Source: Streptomyces cyaneus (GTDB lineage: Bacteria; Actinomycetota; Actinomycetes; Streptomycetales; Streptomycetaceae). Taken from it: a stretch of DNA of 64,000 nt. The stretch covers positions 1,178,001 to 1,242,000 of the forward strand of contig NZ_ML138678.1 in the NCBI RefSeq assembly GCF_004028635.1. The letters are read 5' to 3'. The notes beneath the pieces are model-generated. The model was not told where the DNA came from and made no database searches. It was given only the letters and a program-made list of their open reading frames with translations. Position numbers and translations under genes: made by a program. Each line of letters begins with the position of its first letter. Within the stretch, counting starts at the first letter, position 1. Positions 9,315 through 19,289 of this stretch are shown piece by piece.

Positions 9315-9458
9315 CCGTGCCCCCTTGGTCCGTTGACGTCGCCTTCTGTGACTGTGACGGGCCAGGGGGCCGGAACGTGCGCTACGGAGCGTTGCGGATG
9401 AGTCTCGAAGAGGGCACGGGAACGGGCCGTCGAGACCGGTAGGTGATCTTCCGTTGAC

Positions 9459-10325
9459 CTACGACACGATGTCCTTGCGGGCGAAACCGCGGAAGGCCAG
9501 GGCGAACAGCACGAGGGCGTACGTTACGGAAATCGCCGTGCCCTGGATCATGCCGGACCACTCCAGGCGGGCCTGCACGGCGTCCGCCCAGGCGAACTGC
9601 CAGTGCGCGGGCAGGAAGTGGCGCCAGTCACCGAGGGCGGTCACGGCGTCGAGGACGTTGCCGACGATGGTCAGGCCGACCGCGCCGCCGACCGCGCCGA
9701 GCGGGGCGTCCGTCTTGGTCGAGAGCCAGAACGCCAGGCCCGCGGTGACCAGTTGGGACACGAAGATGTACGCCACGACCACCACCAGCCGCTGCGCCGC
9801 CGTGCCCGTGTCGAGCGCACCGCCGGTGGGGATCTGCAACGGACCCCAGCCGTACGCGGCCGTACCGACCGCCAACGCCACCACCGGCAGCAGCACCATC
9901 GCGGCCAGGCTGAGACCCAGCCCGACCACGAGCTTGGACCACAGCAGGCGGGCCCGGGGCACGGGCGCCGCGAGGAGGTAGCGCAGAGAGGACCAGCCGG
10001 CCTCCGACGCCACCGTGTCCCCGCAGAACAGTGCGACGGGGATGACCAGCAGGAAGCCCGCGGAGACGAAGAGGTTGACGGCGGCGAAGTTCGCGCCGGA
10101 CGCCGTGGCCGTGTCCATCAGGTTGATGCGGTTGCCGGAGCCGTCGTCCGTGTCGCCGCCGATCGCGAAGGCGATGACCAGCACGAACGGCAGCAGGGCC
10201 AGGATCGCGCCCATGACCAGCGTCCGTCGGCGCTTGAGCTGACGGACCAGTTCGACCCGGAGGGGCAGCGTATGGCCCGCCCGGTAACCGGAGGCGACCT
10301 CGGTGCGCTCGGTGAGCGTGCTCAT
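9459..10325 (-). CDS. ABC-2 type transporter permease
   Basis: The 288-residue protein has about six membrane helices, for example TLVMGAILALLPFVLVIAFA, AGFLLVIPVALFCGD and the last, TAISVTYALVLFALAF. The internal GWSSLRYLLAAPVPRARLLWSK segment is typical of ABC-2 exporter subunits. Its ATG overlaps the stop of the upstream hydrolase/ATPase fusion (ATGA), so the fusion is its evident ATPase partner. The transported substrate is unknown. Confidence 0.9.
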   Translation of the reverse strand: MSTLTERTEVASGYRAGHTLPLRVELVRQLKRRRTLVMGAILALLPFVLVIAFAIGGDTDDGSGNRINLMDTATASGANFAAVNLFVSAGFLLVIPVALFCGDTVASEAGWSSLRYLLAAPVPRARLLWSKLVVGLGLSLAAMVLLPVVALAVGTAAYGWGPLQIPTGGALDTGTAAQRLVVVVAYIFVSQLVTAGLAFWLSTKTDAPLGAVGGAVGLTIVGNVLDAVTALGDWRHFLPAHWQFAWADAVQARLEWSGMIQGTAISVTYALVLFALAFRGFARKDIVS

Positions 10326-12973
10326 GCGGAACCTCCGATCAGGGTGAGGAAGGCGTCTTCCAGGCGGCGGTGCGGGCCGACCGACTGGACGGGCACCTCC
10401 AGCCGTACGAGTTCGGCGACCAGGCGCGTCGCGTCGCCGTCGGCGTCGAGCCGGACCAGGAGTCCGTCGTCGGTGCGCACGGCCGAAGCCACGCCGGGCA
10501 GGGCGGCGACCTTGTCGACGACCGGCTCCTCCACGGCGGTGGGGGTGCCGACGAGCAGCGTGTCGCCGGAGCCGACGATCTCGCCGACCGGGCCCGCCTG
10601 CACGAGGCGGCCGCGGTCCATCACCACGAGGTGGGTGCAGGTCTGCTCGACCTCCGCCAGCAGGTGGCTGGAGACGATCACCGTGCGGCCGGCGGCCGCG
10701 TAGCGGATCATCACCTCGCGCATCTCGCGGATCTGTGGCGGGTCGAGGCCGTTGGTCGGTTCGTCGAGGATGAGCAGGTCCGGCAGGCCGAGCATGGCCT
10801 GGGCGATGGCCAGGCGCTGGCGCATGCCCTGGGAGTAGGTGCGCACCGCGCGGGCGAGCGCGTCGCCGAGTCCCGCGATCTCCAGGGCCTCGTCCAGGTG
10901 CGCGTCCTGCGGCGGGCGGCCGGTGGCCTGCCAGTACAGCTCCAGGTTCTCCCGGCCGGACAGGTGCGGCAGGAAGCCCGCACCCTCCACGAAGGCGCCG
11001 ACCCTGGACAGGACGGGCGCGCCCGGGCGGATCGCGTGGCCGAAGACGCGGATCTCACCGGCGTCCGGCTTGATCAGGCCCATCAGCATGCGCAGGGTCG
11101 TCGTCTTGCCGGCGCCGTTCGGGCCGAGCAGGCCGAGGACCTGGCCCTTCTCGACGCGGAAGGACAGATCCCGTACCGCGTAACGGTCCTCCGACCCCGC
11201 GTACCGCTTGCTCAGGTCCGTGATCTGGAGCGGTACTTCGGCCAGCTCGGGGTCGGGCGCGGGGGTGGCGGTGCGACGGCGGGCCGTCAGCAGCAGGGCC
11301 AGCGCGATCACCGCGCCCGTGAGCGGCAGCCACCACACCCAGGACGGCAGCGGAGCGGCGGCGGTGCTCACGCCGGGGGCCGTCGGGACCGACAGGTCGC
11401 CCTCGAGGGAGACCGTGTACGTCGCCGGGGCGAGGGGGGAGGCGTAGCCGAGGTCCGTGGAGGACAGGACCAGGCGCAGGCGGTGGCCGCTGTCGATGTC
11501 GTGGTCGATGGCGGGGAGCGTGATCGTCACGTCCTTGCCCGCCTTGGCGTCCTCGACGCGCAGGGGCGTCACGAGCTGGGACGGCAGCACCTGCTGGGTG
11601 CCGCCGGGGCCGACGTCGTAGACCTTGGCGAAGAGCACGGCGTCCTCGCTGGTGGACTTCACGTGGACCGTCGCCGTCGGGGAGCCGGTGATGCGCAGGT
11701 CGTCGCGGACCGGCGCCGACTCGAACCGGGCGAACTGGCCCGGGAAGTCCAGTGACACCCCGACCCCGAGCGAGGACAGCTGGGCGAGGCCGCCGGAGCC
11801 GCCGAGGCCGGGCAGGGCCGAGACGGCGGGCGGGTTGGCGCCGGCCGGGTTGGCGAAGCTCTGCTCGCCGCCGGTGAGGGAGACGGACTGCCGGCCGCTC
11901 TCCAGGCCGGGGTAGGAGTCCGCGCTCGCGCCCCTCAGCGTGGCCTGGCCGTCGGTGGAGTCGACGCCTCCGGTGCGGGTGACGCGGAAGGCCGGGCCGG
12001 TGTCGACGCTCTTGTCGTCCTTGAGGTAGCGGTCGAACCAGGACCGCACGCGCTCCTGGATCCGGCCCGTCTCCATGTCGCCGCCGTCGTGGCCGCCGGC
12101 GATCCAGTCGACGTCGACGGGGGCGCCGTTGGCACGGATCGCCTTCGCGGCGGCGTCGGCCTGGCCCAGGGGGAAGAGGGAATCGGACTGGCCCTGCATC
12201 AGCAGGGTGGGTACGTCGATGCGGTCGCCCACGGCGGACGGCGACCGCTCCTCCAACATCGTGCGGGCGTCGGCGTCCGGGGTGCCGGACTCGGCGACCC
12301 GGTCGTACATCTCGCAGATCTGTGTCTCGAACTTGTCGCAGCCGCCGCCGGAGTTGACGAATATGCCGGCCCAGAGCTTCTTGAAGACGCCGTTCGGGAA
12401 GAGGGCGTCCGCGAGGTTCCAGTACGTGATCGCCGGGGCGATGGCGTCCACCCGGTCGTCGTGCCCGGCGGCCAGCAGCGCGATCGCGCCGCCGTAGGAA
12501 CCGCCCGCCATGCCGACCCGCGGGTCGCCGGCCTTGTCGAGCTCGACCTGGGGCTGCTTCGCCAGCCAGTCGAGCAGCTTGGAGACGTCGGCGACCTCGC
12601 CCTTCGGGTCGTTCAGCCCGATCTTGCCGGTCGATTTGCCGAAGCCGCGGGCCGACCAGGTCAGGACCGCGTACCCGTCCCGGGCGAGGTCCTCGGCCTG
12701 CTGCCGTACGTCGTCCTTGCTGCCGCCGAAGCCGTGTCCCAGCAGGACGGCCGGGCGGCGTCCCGAGCTGCCCGAGGTGAAGTACGAGGTGTCGATGCGT
12801 ACCCCGTCCCCCATGTCCATGACCCGGTCGGTGCTGCGCACCGGCGGCGCGTCGTCGTCGGCGACGGCCGTCCATGTACCGGCACCGGCGAGGACGACGA
12901 CGGAGGCCGCGGCGGCGAACCACCGTCGCGGCCTCCGTACGCGCCCTCGCAGGCCGGGCAGTCGAAGATCCAT
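10322..12973 (-). CDS. Fusion of extracytoplasmic CocE/X-Pro-type alpha/beta hydrolase with an ABC transporter ATPase
   Basis: This is an 883-residue two-part protein. Residues 19-38 form a signal-anchor helix. An alpha/beta hydrolase with nucleophile GGSYGG (Ser159) follows, then a jelly-roll-like region of the X-Pro dipeptidyl-peptidase/CocE class. A second membrane helix near 542-563 leads into a complete ABC ATPase with Walker A GPNGAGKTT (about 615), signature YSQGMRQR (about 714) and Walker B LLILDEPTNGLDP (about 733). The predicted topology puts the hydrolase outside and the ATPase inside. The permease gene follows by ATGA coupling. I infer an exporter coupled to processing of its substrate at the surface. 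Confidence 0.88.
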   Translation of the reverse strand: MDLRLPGLRGRVRRPRRWFAAAASVVVLAGAGTWTAVADDDAPPVRSTDRVMDMGDGVRIDTSYFTSGSSGRRPAVLLGHGFGGSKDDVRQQAEDLARDGYAVLTWSARGFGKSTGKIGLNDPKGEVADVSKLLDWLAKQPQVELDKAGDPRVGMAGGSYGGAIALLAAGHDDRVDAIAPAITYWNLADALFPNGVFKKLWAGIFVNSGGGCDKFETQICEMYDRVAESGTPDADARTMLEERSPSAVGDRIDVPTLLMQGQSDSLFPLGQADAAAKAIRANGAPVDVDWIAGGHDGGDMETGRIQERVRSWFDRYLKDDKSVDTGPAFRVTRTGGVDSTDGQATLRGASADSYPGLESGRQSVSLTGGEQSFANPAGANPPAVSALPGLGGSGGLAQLSSLGVGVSLDFPGQFARFESAPVRDDLRITGSPTATVHVKSTSEDAVLFAKVYDVGPGGTQQVLPSQLVTPLRVEDAKAGKDVTITLPAIDHDIDSGHRLRLVLSSTDLGYASPLAPATYTVSLEGDLSVPTAPGVSTAAAPLPSWVWWLPLTGAVIALALLLTARRRTATPAPDPELAEVPLQITDLSKRYAGSEDRYAVRDLSFRVEKGQVLGLLGPNGAGKTTTLRMLMGLIKPDAGEIRVFGHAIRPGAPVLSRVGAFVEGAGFLPHLSGRENLELYWQATGRPPQDAHLDEALEIAGLGDALARAVRTYSQGMRQRLAIAQAMLGLPDLLILDEPTNGLDPPQIREMREVMIRYAAAGRTVIVSSHLLAEVEQTCTHLVVMDRGRLVQAGPVGEIVGSGDTLLVGTPTAVEEPVVDKVAALPGVASAVRTDDGLLVRLDADGDATRLVAELVRLEVPVQSVGPHRRLEDAFLTLIGGSA

Positions 12974-13140
12974 GTTTCAACGGTACGGGGTGAACCTGTC
13001 GGTCAGTTATCGACCGAGGGCTGAATCCCGGCCCCTTCCGTGGGGGTACGGAGGGGGATTTGTCTACCGCGTTCGTGGTAGGGCGGGTGGGAGCTCGGGG
13101 GGGTCTGTTGTCGGCCGACTGCGGGTTCGTTGTGGTTGAT

Positions 13141-13172
13141 CGCGCAGTTCCCCGCGCCCCTAAAGGGGCGCC
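13141..13172. repeat. Streptomyces intergenic repeat with GCGCCCC hairpin, copy 1
   Basis: CGCGCAGTTCCCCGCGCCCC is followed by TAAAGGGGCGC, giving a 7-8 bp stem. A near-identical copy occurs at 21370-21402. I recognise the motif as one scattered through many Streptomyces genomes behind genes. Here it overlaps the stop codon of the amino-acid permease and probably ends that transcript. Confidence 0.75.
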
Positions 13173-14563
13173 TGCTCGTCCGTCGGTATCGACACCAGCC
13201 ACCGAGTGGACCGGCGCGGGCGGAGATACAGCGCCCAGTACAGGGTTGCGACCGCCGTTATGCCGCCCGTCCACAGCAGGTAGCTCGTCTCCTGTTGGCT
13301 CAGGATGTACAGGAGGACCGCGATCAGCAGGACCGGCATCGCGGGCCACAGCGGCATGCGCCATGCCGGGCCGTGTTTGTGGGGGCCTCGGCGGGACCGT
13401 AGCGCGGCGACCGCGACGAGCAGGTACATGCCGGTCACCGAGACGCCTGTGATGCCGTACAGCGTGTCGAGGTTGACGAAGCACAGGGCGGCGCCGGGGA
13501 TGCCGACCGCGAGGGTGGCGACCCAGGGGGAGCCGAAGCGGCCGAGTTTGGTGAGGAGGTTGTTGACCGGCTGAGGCCAGGCCTTGTCGCGGGCCGAGGC
13601 GAACAGGACGCGGGAGTTCTGGATGACCATGACGATGCCCGCGTTGATGATCGCGAGGGCCACGCAGAGGCTGACGAAGGTGCCGACCGCGGAGTTGGAC
13701 CAGGCGGTGACCATGGTGCTGATGTCGCCGCCGGTCAGTTCGTCGATGTTCGAGGCGCCCAGGGTGATGGCGGCGACCGGGACCAGGATGATCACGGTGG
13801 AGATGGCGAGGGTGGCGAGCACCGTGCGGGCGACGTTGCGGCGCGGGTTCTCCAGCTCCTCGGAGAGGTAGACGGCGGTCGAGAAGCCCTGGGTGACGAA
13901 GAGGGCGATCGCGAGTCCGGAGACGATCAGCAGAGCCGTCACGGTGTCAGTGCCGCCGTCCGCGCCGGCCACCTCCATCGAGACCAGGCTGCCGGGGCCG
14001 CGCTCGGCGTGCGCGAACCCGAGCACCGCCACCACGGCCGCGGCGATGACCTCGAGGACCAGGAAGACGCCGGTGATCCAGGCGTTGGCGCGCAGGTCGA
14101 GCAGGCCGGCGAGGGTGGCGAGCAGCATGACGCCGGCGCCGGCCATGGACGGGTCGAGATGGACGATCGGTGCGAGGTAGTCGGCCGTGCCCATCGCGAT
14201 CACCGGCGGGACGATCATGACGACCAGCAGGGAGAGCACGAAGACCAGCCAGCCCGCCAGCCGTCCGGCCAGCGTGGACACCATCGCGTACTCGCCGCCC
14301 GCGCTGGGGACGAGAGTGCCCAGCTCCGAGTAGCAGAACGCCACGGCGATGCACAGGAGGGAGCCGATGGCGATCGTGAGGGCGGTGGCGGTGCCGAGCG
14401 AGCCGAACAGGTCGGGGACGACCACGAAGAGGGTGGAGGCGGGGGTCACGCAGGAGAGCGTGAGCAGGGTGCCGCCGAGGACGCCGATCGAGCGCTTGAG
14501 CTTCTGAGGGCTGTCCGACGCCTCGACGACGGCGCCCTCGGCTGGGGTGAGGGTGTCGGTCAC
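13160..14563 (-). CDS. APC superfamily amino acid/polyamine permease
   Basis: The 467-residue protein has about twelve hydrophobic segments. The first begins KRSIGVLGGTLLTLSCVTPAST, a typical APC helix 1 with unwound GxG-like region. FCYSELGTLVPSAGGEYAMV is the conserved helix 2 to 3 loop, and TQGFSTAVYLSEELENPRRN is the consensus amphipathic loop. It should import amino acids or amines by proton or sodium coupling; specificity is not readable. It is a single gene. Its upstream region carries two TTGACG/CGTCAA inverted repeats. Confidence 0.92.
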   Translation of the reverse strand: MTDTLTPAEGAVVEASDSPQKLKRSIGVLGGTLLTLSCVTPASTLFVVVPDLFGSLGTATALTIAIGSLLCIAVAFCYSELGTLVPSAGGEYAMVSTLAGRLAGWLVFVLSLLVVMIVPPVIAMGTADYLAPIVHLDPSMAGAGVMLLATLAGLLDLRANAWITGVFLVLEVIAAAVVAVLGFAHAERGPGSLVSMEVAGADGGTDTVTALLIVSGLAIALFVTQGFSTAVYLSEELENPRRNVARTVLATLAISTVIILVPVAAITLGASNIDELTGGDISTMVTAWSNSAVGTFVSLCVALAIINAGIVMVIQNSRVLFASARDKAWPQPVNNLLTKLGRFGSPWVATLAVGIPGAALCFVNLDTLYGITGVSVTGMYLLVAVAALRSRRGPHKHGPAWRMPLWPAMPVLLIAVLLYILSQQETSYLLWTGGITAVATLYWALYLRPRRSTRWLVSIPTDEQAPL

Positions 14564-14576
14564 GAGGGGGATGCAA

Positions 14577-14663
14577 CATTGACGGAAACCATCACGTCAA
14601 TGGCTCATTACCTACGGAATTCGTTGCCGAAAGGCATCTTGACGCGTGTTAGCGTTGCGTCAA
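14577..14663. promoter_or_regulatory. Two TTGACG...CGTCAA inverted repeats upstream of the APC permease
   Basis: CATTGACG at 14577-14584 pairs with CGTCAATG at 14595-14602 across a 10-bp spacer. TTGACGC at 14639-14645 pairs with GCGTCAA at 14657-14663 across 11 bp. Both arms are perfect. The repeats begin 14 bp upstream of the permease start and look like a two-site operator for a dimeric regulator. No regulator gene is adjacent. Confidence 0.5.
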
Positions 14664-14715
14664 AGCCGTGTACAGCACGACTTTCGAGCATGCGGGAACC
14701 GCAGCCCGGGCCCGC

Positions 14716-14750
14716 AAAAAAATGGGGCCGTCCGCGATCCGGACGGCCCC
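14716..14750 (-). terminator. Rho-independent terminator of the inositol operon
   Basis: An 11-bp perfect GC-rich stem (GGGGCCGTCCG and its complement, loop CGATC) spans 14724-14750. On the minus strand it is followed almost immediately by seven U residues (the A-run at 14716-14722). It lies about 20 bp beyond the mmsA stop and ends the iolC-to-mmsA transcript. Confidence 0.88.
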
Positions 14751-14769
14751 ACACGCTCAAGTCGGTGCG

Positions 14770-16272
<1,503 letters not shown>

Positions 16273-16286
16273 GACCGGTTTCTCCT

Positions 16287-18170
16287 TCACAGATGGCGGC
16301 GTCGGGTCGAGACGTGCCGTTCGTACAGCTCACGTGCCTTGACCGCCGACGGTCGGGTCGCGGTCTCGGCCACAGGAACATCCCACCAGGCGTGCGCGGG
16401 CGGCGGGCCCGACACAGTGTCTGCCGTTTCGGTCTCGACGTAGACACATGTGGGTGTGTCGGCCGCGCGGGCCTCGGCGAGCGCCTCGCGCAGGTCCCGT
16501 ACGGTCTTCGCGCGCAGCACCCGCATGCCCAGGCTCGCGGCGTTGGCGGCCAGGTCGACGGGGAGCGGGGCGCCGCTGAAGGTGCCGTCGGCCGCGCGGA
16601 AGCGGTACGCGGTGCCGAAGCGCTCGGCACCCGTCTCCTCCGACAGGCCGCCGATGGACGCGTACCCGTGGTTCTGCACGAGCAACACCTTGATCGCGAC
16701 GCCCTCCTGCACGGCGGTCACGATCTCCGTCGGCATCATCAGATAGGTGCCGTCGCCGACCAGCGCCCACACGGGCCGGTCCGGGGCGGCCAGCTTCACG
16801 CCGATCGCGGCCGGGATCTCGTAGCCCATGCAGGAGTAGCCGTACTCCAGGTGGTACTGGTCCCGTGAGCGCGCCCGCCACAGCTTGTGCAGGTCGCCGG
16901 GGAGGGAGCCGGCCGCGTTGATGATCACGTCCGACTCGTCGACGATCGCGTCCAGCGCGCCCAGCACCTGCGGCTGGGTCGGCCGTACGTCGGGCTCGTC
17001 GGCCTCGTAGCAGGCGTCGACGCGGTGCTCCCAGCGGTCCTTGTCCTCGGTGTACTCGGTGACGTAGGAGTCGGCGACCCGGTGGTCGTGCATCTCCAGC
17101 CGCTCGGTCAGCTCCTCCAGGCCGGTGCGCGCGTCCGCGATCAGCGGCATTCCGGCGAGCTTGTGGCCGTCGAAGGGGGCGATGTTGAGGTTGAGGAAGC
17201 GGACGCCCTCGCCGGTGAAGAGGGTGCCGGAGGCGGTGGTGAAGTCGGTGTAGCGGGTGCCGACGCCGATCACCAGGTCGGCGGTGCGGGCGAGTTCGTC
17301 GGCGGTGGCGGTGCCGGTGTGGCCGACTCCGCCGACGTCCTGGGGGTGGTCGAAGCGCAGGCAGCCCTTGCCGGCCTGGGTGGAGGCGACCGGGATGCGG
17401 GTGACCTCCGCGAACTCGGCGAGGGCCTCCTCGGCGCGGCTGTGGTGGACGCCGCCGCCCGCGATGACCAGGGGCCTGCGGGCGGACCTGACCGCCCGGA
17501 CGGCCTCGGCGAGCTCGGTCGGGTCGGCGCCCGGGCGGCGGACCACCCAGGTGCGCTCGGCGAAGAAGTCGTCGGGCCAGTCGTACGCCTCGGCCTGCAC
17601 GTCCTGCGGGAGCGCCAGCGTGACGGCGCCGGTCTCGACGGGGTCCGTCAGCACCCGCATGGCGTTCAGGGCGGAGGGGATGAGGGCTTCCGGACGGGTG
17701 ATCCGGTCGAAGTACTTCGACACCGGGCGCAGACAGTCGTTGACCGACACATCGCCGGCGTACGGCACTTCGAGCTGCTGGAGGACCGGGTCGGCGGGGC
17801 GGGTGGCGAAGATGTCGCCGGGCAGGAGCAGGACCGGGAGGTGGTTGATGGTCGCCAGCGCCGCGCCGGTGACGAGGTTGGTCGCGCCCGGGCCGATGGA
17901 GGTGGTCACCGCGTGCGTGGAGAGCCGGTTGGACTGGCGGGCGTACCCGACGGCCGCGTGCACCATCGACTGTTCGTTGCGGCCCTGGTGGTACGGCATG
18001 ACATCGCCGTACTCGATGAGCGCCTGGCCGATCCCGGCGACGTTGCCGTGGCCGAAGATGCCCCATGTGGCGCCGATCAGGCGCTGCCGTACGCCGTCGC
18101 GCTCGGTGTACTGGGCGGACAGGAAGCGGACGAGCGCCTGTGCGACCGTGAGCCTCGTCGTTGAGGTCAT
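16287..18170 (-). CDS. iolD: 3D-(3,5/4)-trihydroxycyclohexane-1,2-dione acylhydrolase
   Basis: The 627-residue thiamine-diphosphate enzyme has an N-terminal Pyr domain (GATWGIFGHGNVAGIGQAL), a central Rossmann domain and a C-terminal PP domain. The ThDP/metal motif runs from LVGDGTYLMMPTE to VQNHGYASIGG. It hydrolytically opens the inositol-derived diketone ring to 5-deoxyglucuronate. The start at 18170 has GGAGGG 7 bp upstream. It overlaps the stop of the iolB remnant as ATGA, so translational coupling survives although the upstream gene is decayed. Confidence 0.95.
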   Translation of the reverse strand: MTSTTRLTVAQALVRFLSAQYTERDGVRQRLIGATWGIFGHGNVAGIGQALIEYGDVMPYHQGRNEQSMVHAAVGYARQSNRLSTHAVTTSIGPGATNLVTGAALATINHLPVLLLPGDIFATRPADPVLQQLEVPYAGDVSVNDCLRPVSKYFDRITRPEALIPSALNAMRVLTDPVETGAVTLALPQDVQAEAYDWPDDFFAERTWVVRRPGADPTELAEAVRAVRSARRPLVIAGGGVHHSRAEEALAEFAEVTRIPVASTQAGKGCLRFDHPQDVGGVGHTGTATADELARTADLVIGVGTRYTDFTTASGTLFTGEGVRFLNLNIAPFDGHKLAGMPLIADARTGLEELTERLEMHDHRVADSYVTEYTEDKDRWEHRVDACYEADEPDVRPTQPQVLGALDAIVDESDVIINAAGSLPGDLHKLWRARSRDQYHLEYGYSCMGYEIPAAIGVKLAAPDRPVWALVGDGTYLMMPTEIVTAVQEGVAIKVLLVQNHGYASIGGLSEETGAERFGTAYRFRAADGTFSGAPLPVDLAANAASLGMRVLRAKTVRDLREALAEARAADTPTCVYVETETADTVSGPPPAHAWWDVPVAETATRPSAVKARELYERHVSTRRRHL

Positions 18171-18400
18171 CGGGAACCCTCCGTGTGGTTCGGGCGGAAG
18201 CAGATCCGCCACTCCCGTACGGCTCCACCGCCCGGTACGACTCGACCGCCGCCCGGTACGACTCGACGGACCATGTCGGGGACCTCCGGCGCGGGGCCGT
18301 AGCGGGCGGGGAGTCTTCGCTCGCACTTCGCTCCTGCCAAAGCAAAGCGGCTACCCGCGCCGGAGGCGATCTGTGGGCGGAAGGTACGGCTCGTGGTCAT
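18167..18400 (-). pseudogene. iolB: Remnant of 5-deoxyglucuronate isomerase with large internal deletion
   Basis: A 77-codon frame sits exactly where iolB is expected, 7 bp after the aldolase-like gene and overlapping iolD. Residues 16-41 (GSRFALAGAKCERRLPARYG onward) match the N-terminal-half core I remember for Streptomyces IolB. The last 16 residues (REWRICFRPNHTEGSR) match the IolB C-terminus. Normal IolB has roughly 270-300 residues, so most of both cupin domains is gone. The junction is a 21-bp tandem repeat (19-bp copies at 18228-18246 and 18249-18267) giving RVVPGGG twice. The start, ribosome site and ATGA coupling remain. The match is from memory, without alignment. Confidence 0.75.
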
Positions 18401-18407
18401 GGGGACC

Positions 18408-19289
18408 TCACAGCAGTCCTACGGCAGTGTCCACCGCGGCGGCAACGTCCCCGTCCGCCGGGTAGAGCAGCGAACGGCCGACCACCAGGCCCCGCACGGT
18501 GGGCAGTTGGAGGGCGCCGCGCCACTTCTCGTACGCGCCGTCCTGATCGTCGCCGACCTCGCCGCCCAGGAGTACGGCGGGCAGTGTCGAGGTCGCCATG
18601 ACCTCGGCCATGTCGTCGGGGTTGTCGGTGACCGGCAGTTTGAGCCAGGTGTAGGCCGAAGTGCCGCCCAGACCCGAGGAGATGGCGATGGACTTGGTGA
18701 CGGCCTCGGCGGAGAGGTCGTTCTTCAGCCTGCCCTCTTCGCTGCGGCGGCTGATGAACGGCTCGACGAAGACCGGGAGTCGGCGTGCGGCCATCTCGTC
18801 GATGGCGCGGGCGGTGGACTCCATGGTGGTGAGGGAGCCCGGGTCGTCGTAGTCGATGCGCAGCAGCAGCTTGCCGGCGTCGAAGCCGAGGCGCTGGATG
18901 TCCTCGGGGCGGTGGCCGGTGAAGCGGTCGTCGAGTTCGAAGCTCGCGCCCTGGAGGCCGCCGCGGTTCATGGAGCCCATGACGACCTTGCCGTCGAGGG
19001 CGCCGAGCAGCAGCAGGTCGTCGAGGATGTCGGCGGTGGCGAGGACGCCGTCGACGCCGGGGCGGGAGAGGGCCAGGCAGAGGCGCTGAAGCAGGTCGGC
19101 GCGGTTGGCCATGGCGAACTTGCGGTCGCCGACGCCGAGGGCGCCGCGGGCCGGGTGGTCGGCGGCGACGATCATCAGCCGGCCGGAGTCGCCGAGGAGG
19201 GGCCGCCGGGTGCGGCGGGCGGCGGCCTCCGCGATCGCCTCGGGATGCCGGGTGCGGATGCGGACGAGTTCCGCGATGTCGACGGTCAC
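18408..19289 (-). CDS. Cgl0159-type (beta/alpha)8 aldolase-like protein of inositol catabolism
   Basis: The 293-residue TIM-barrel protein has ADHPARGALG, MGSMNRGGLQGA and SGLGGTSAYTWLKLPV, features of the Cgl0159/deoxyribose-phosphate-aldolase-like family found in actinobacterial inositol clusters. I infer that it cleaves 2-deoxy-5-keto-gluconate 6-phosphate, the IolJ step, because that step is otherwise unassigned here. The GTG at 19289 overlaps the iolC stop (GTGA), which decides the start against a 21-residue longer frame. It is co-transcribed with iolC upstream and the iolB remnant downstream. Confidence 0.82.
   Translation of the reverse strand: MTVDIAELVRIRTRHPEAIAEAAARRTRRPLLGDSGRLMIVAADHPARGALGVGDRKFAMANRADLLQRLCLALSRPGVDGVLATADILDDLLLLGALDGKVVMGSMNRGGLQGASFELDDRFTGHRPEDIQRLGFDAGKLLLRIDYDDPGSLTTMESTARAIDEMAARRLPVFVEPFISRRSEEGRLKNDLSAEAVTKSIAISSGLGGTSAYTWLKLPVTDNPDDMAEVMATSTLPAVLLGGEVGDDQDGAYEKWRGALQLPTVRGLVVGRSLLYPADGDVAAAVDTAVGLL

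Noticed and set aside
8064..9401. Long plus-strand frame of 445 codons opposite the vWA lipoprotein
   Set aside because: Valine/glycine-biased translation typical of the antisense of high-GC genes; the minus-strand frame has lipobox, MIDAS and domain structure.
18171..18326. N-terminal extension of IolD up to 18326
   Set aside because: It would overlap the iolB remnant out of frame and translate Arg/Ser-rich sequence; GGAGGG supports 18170.
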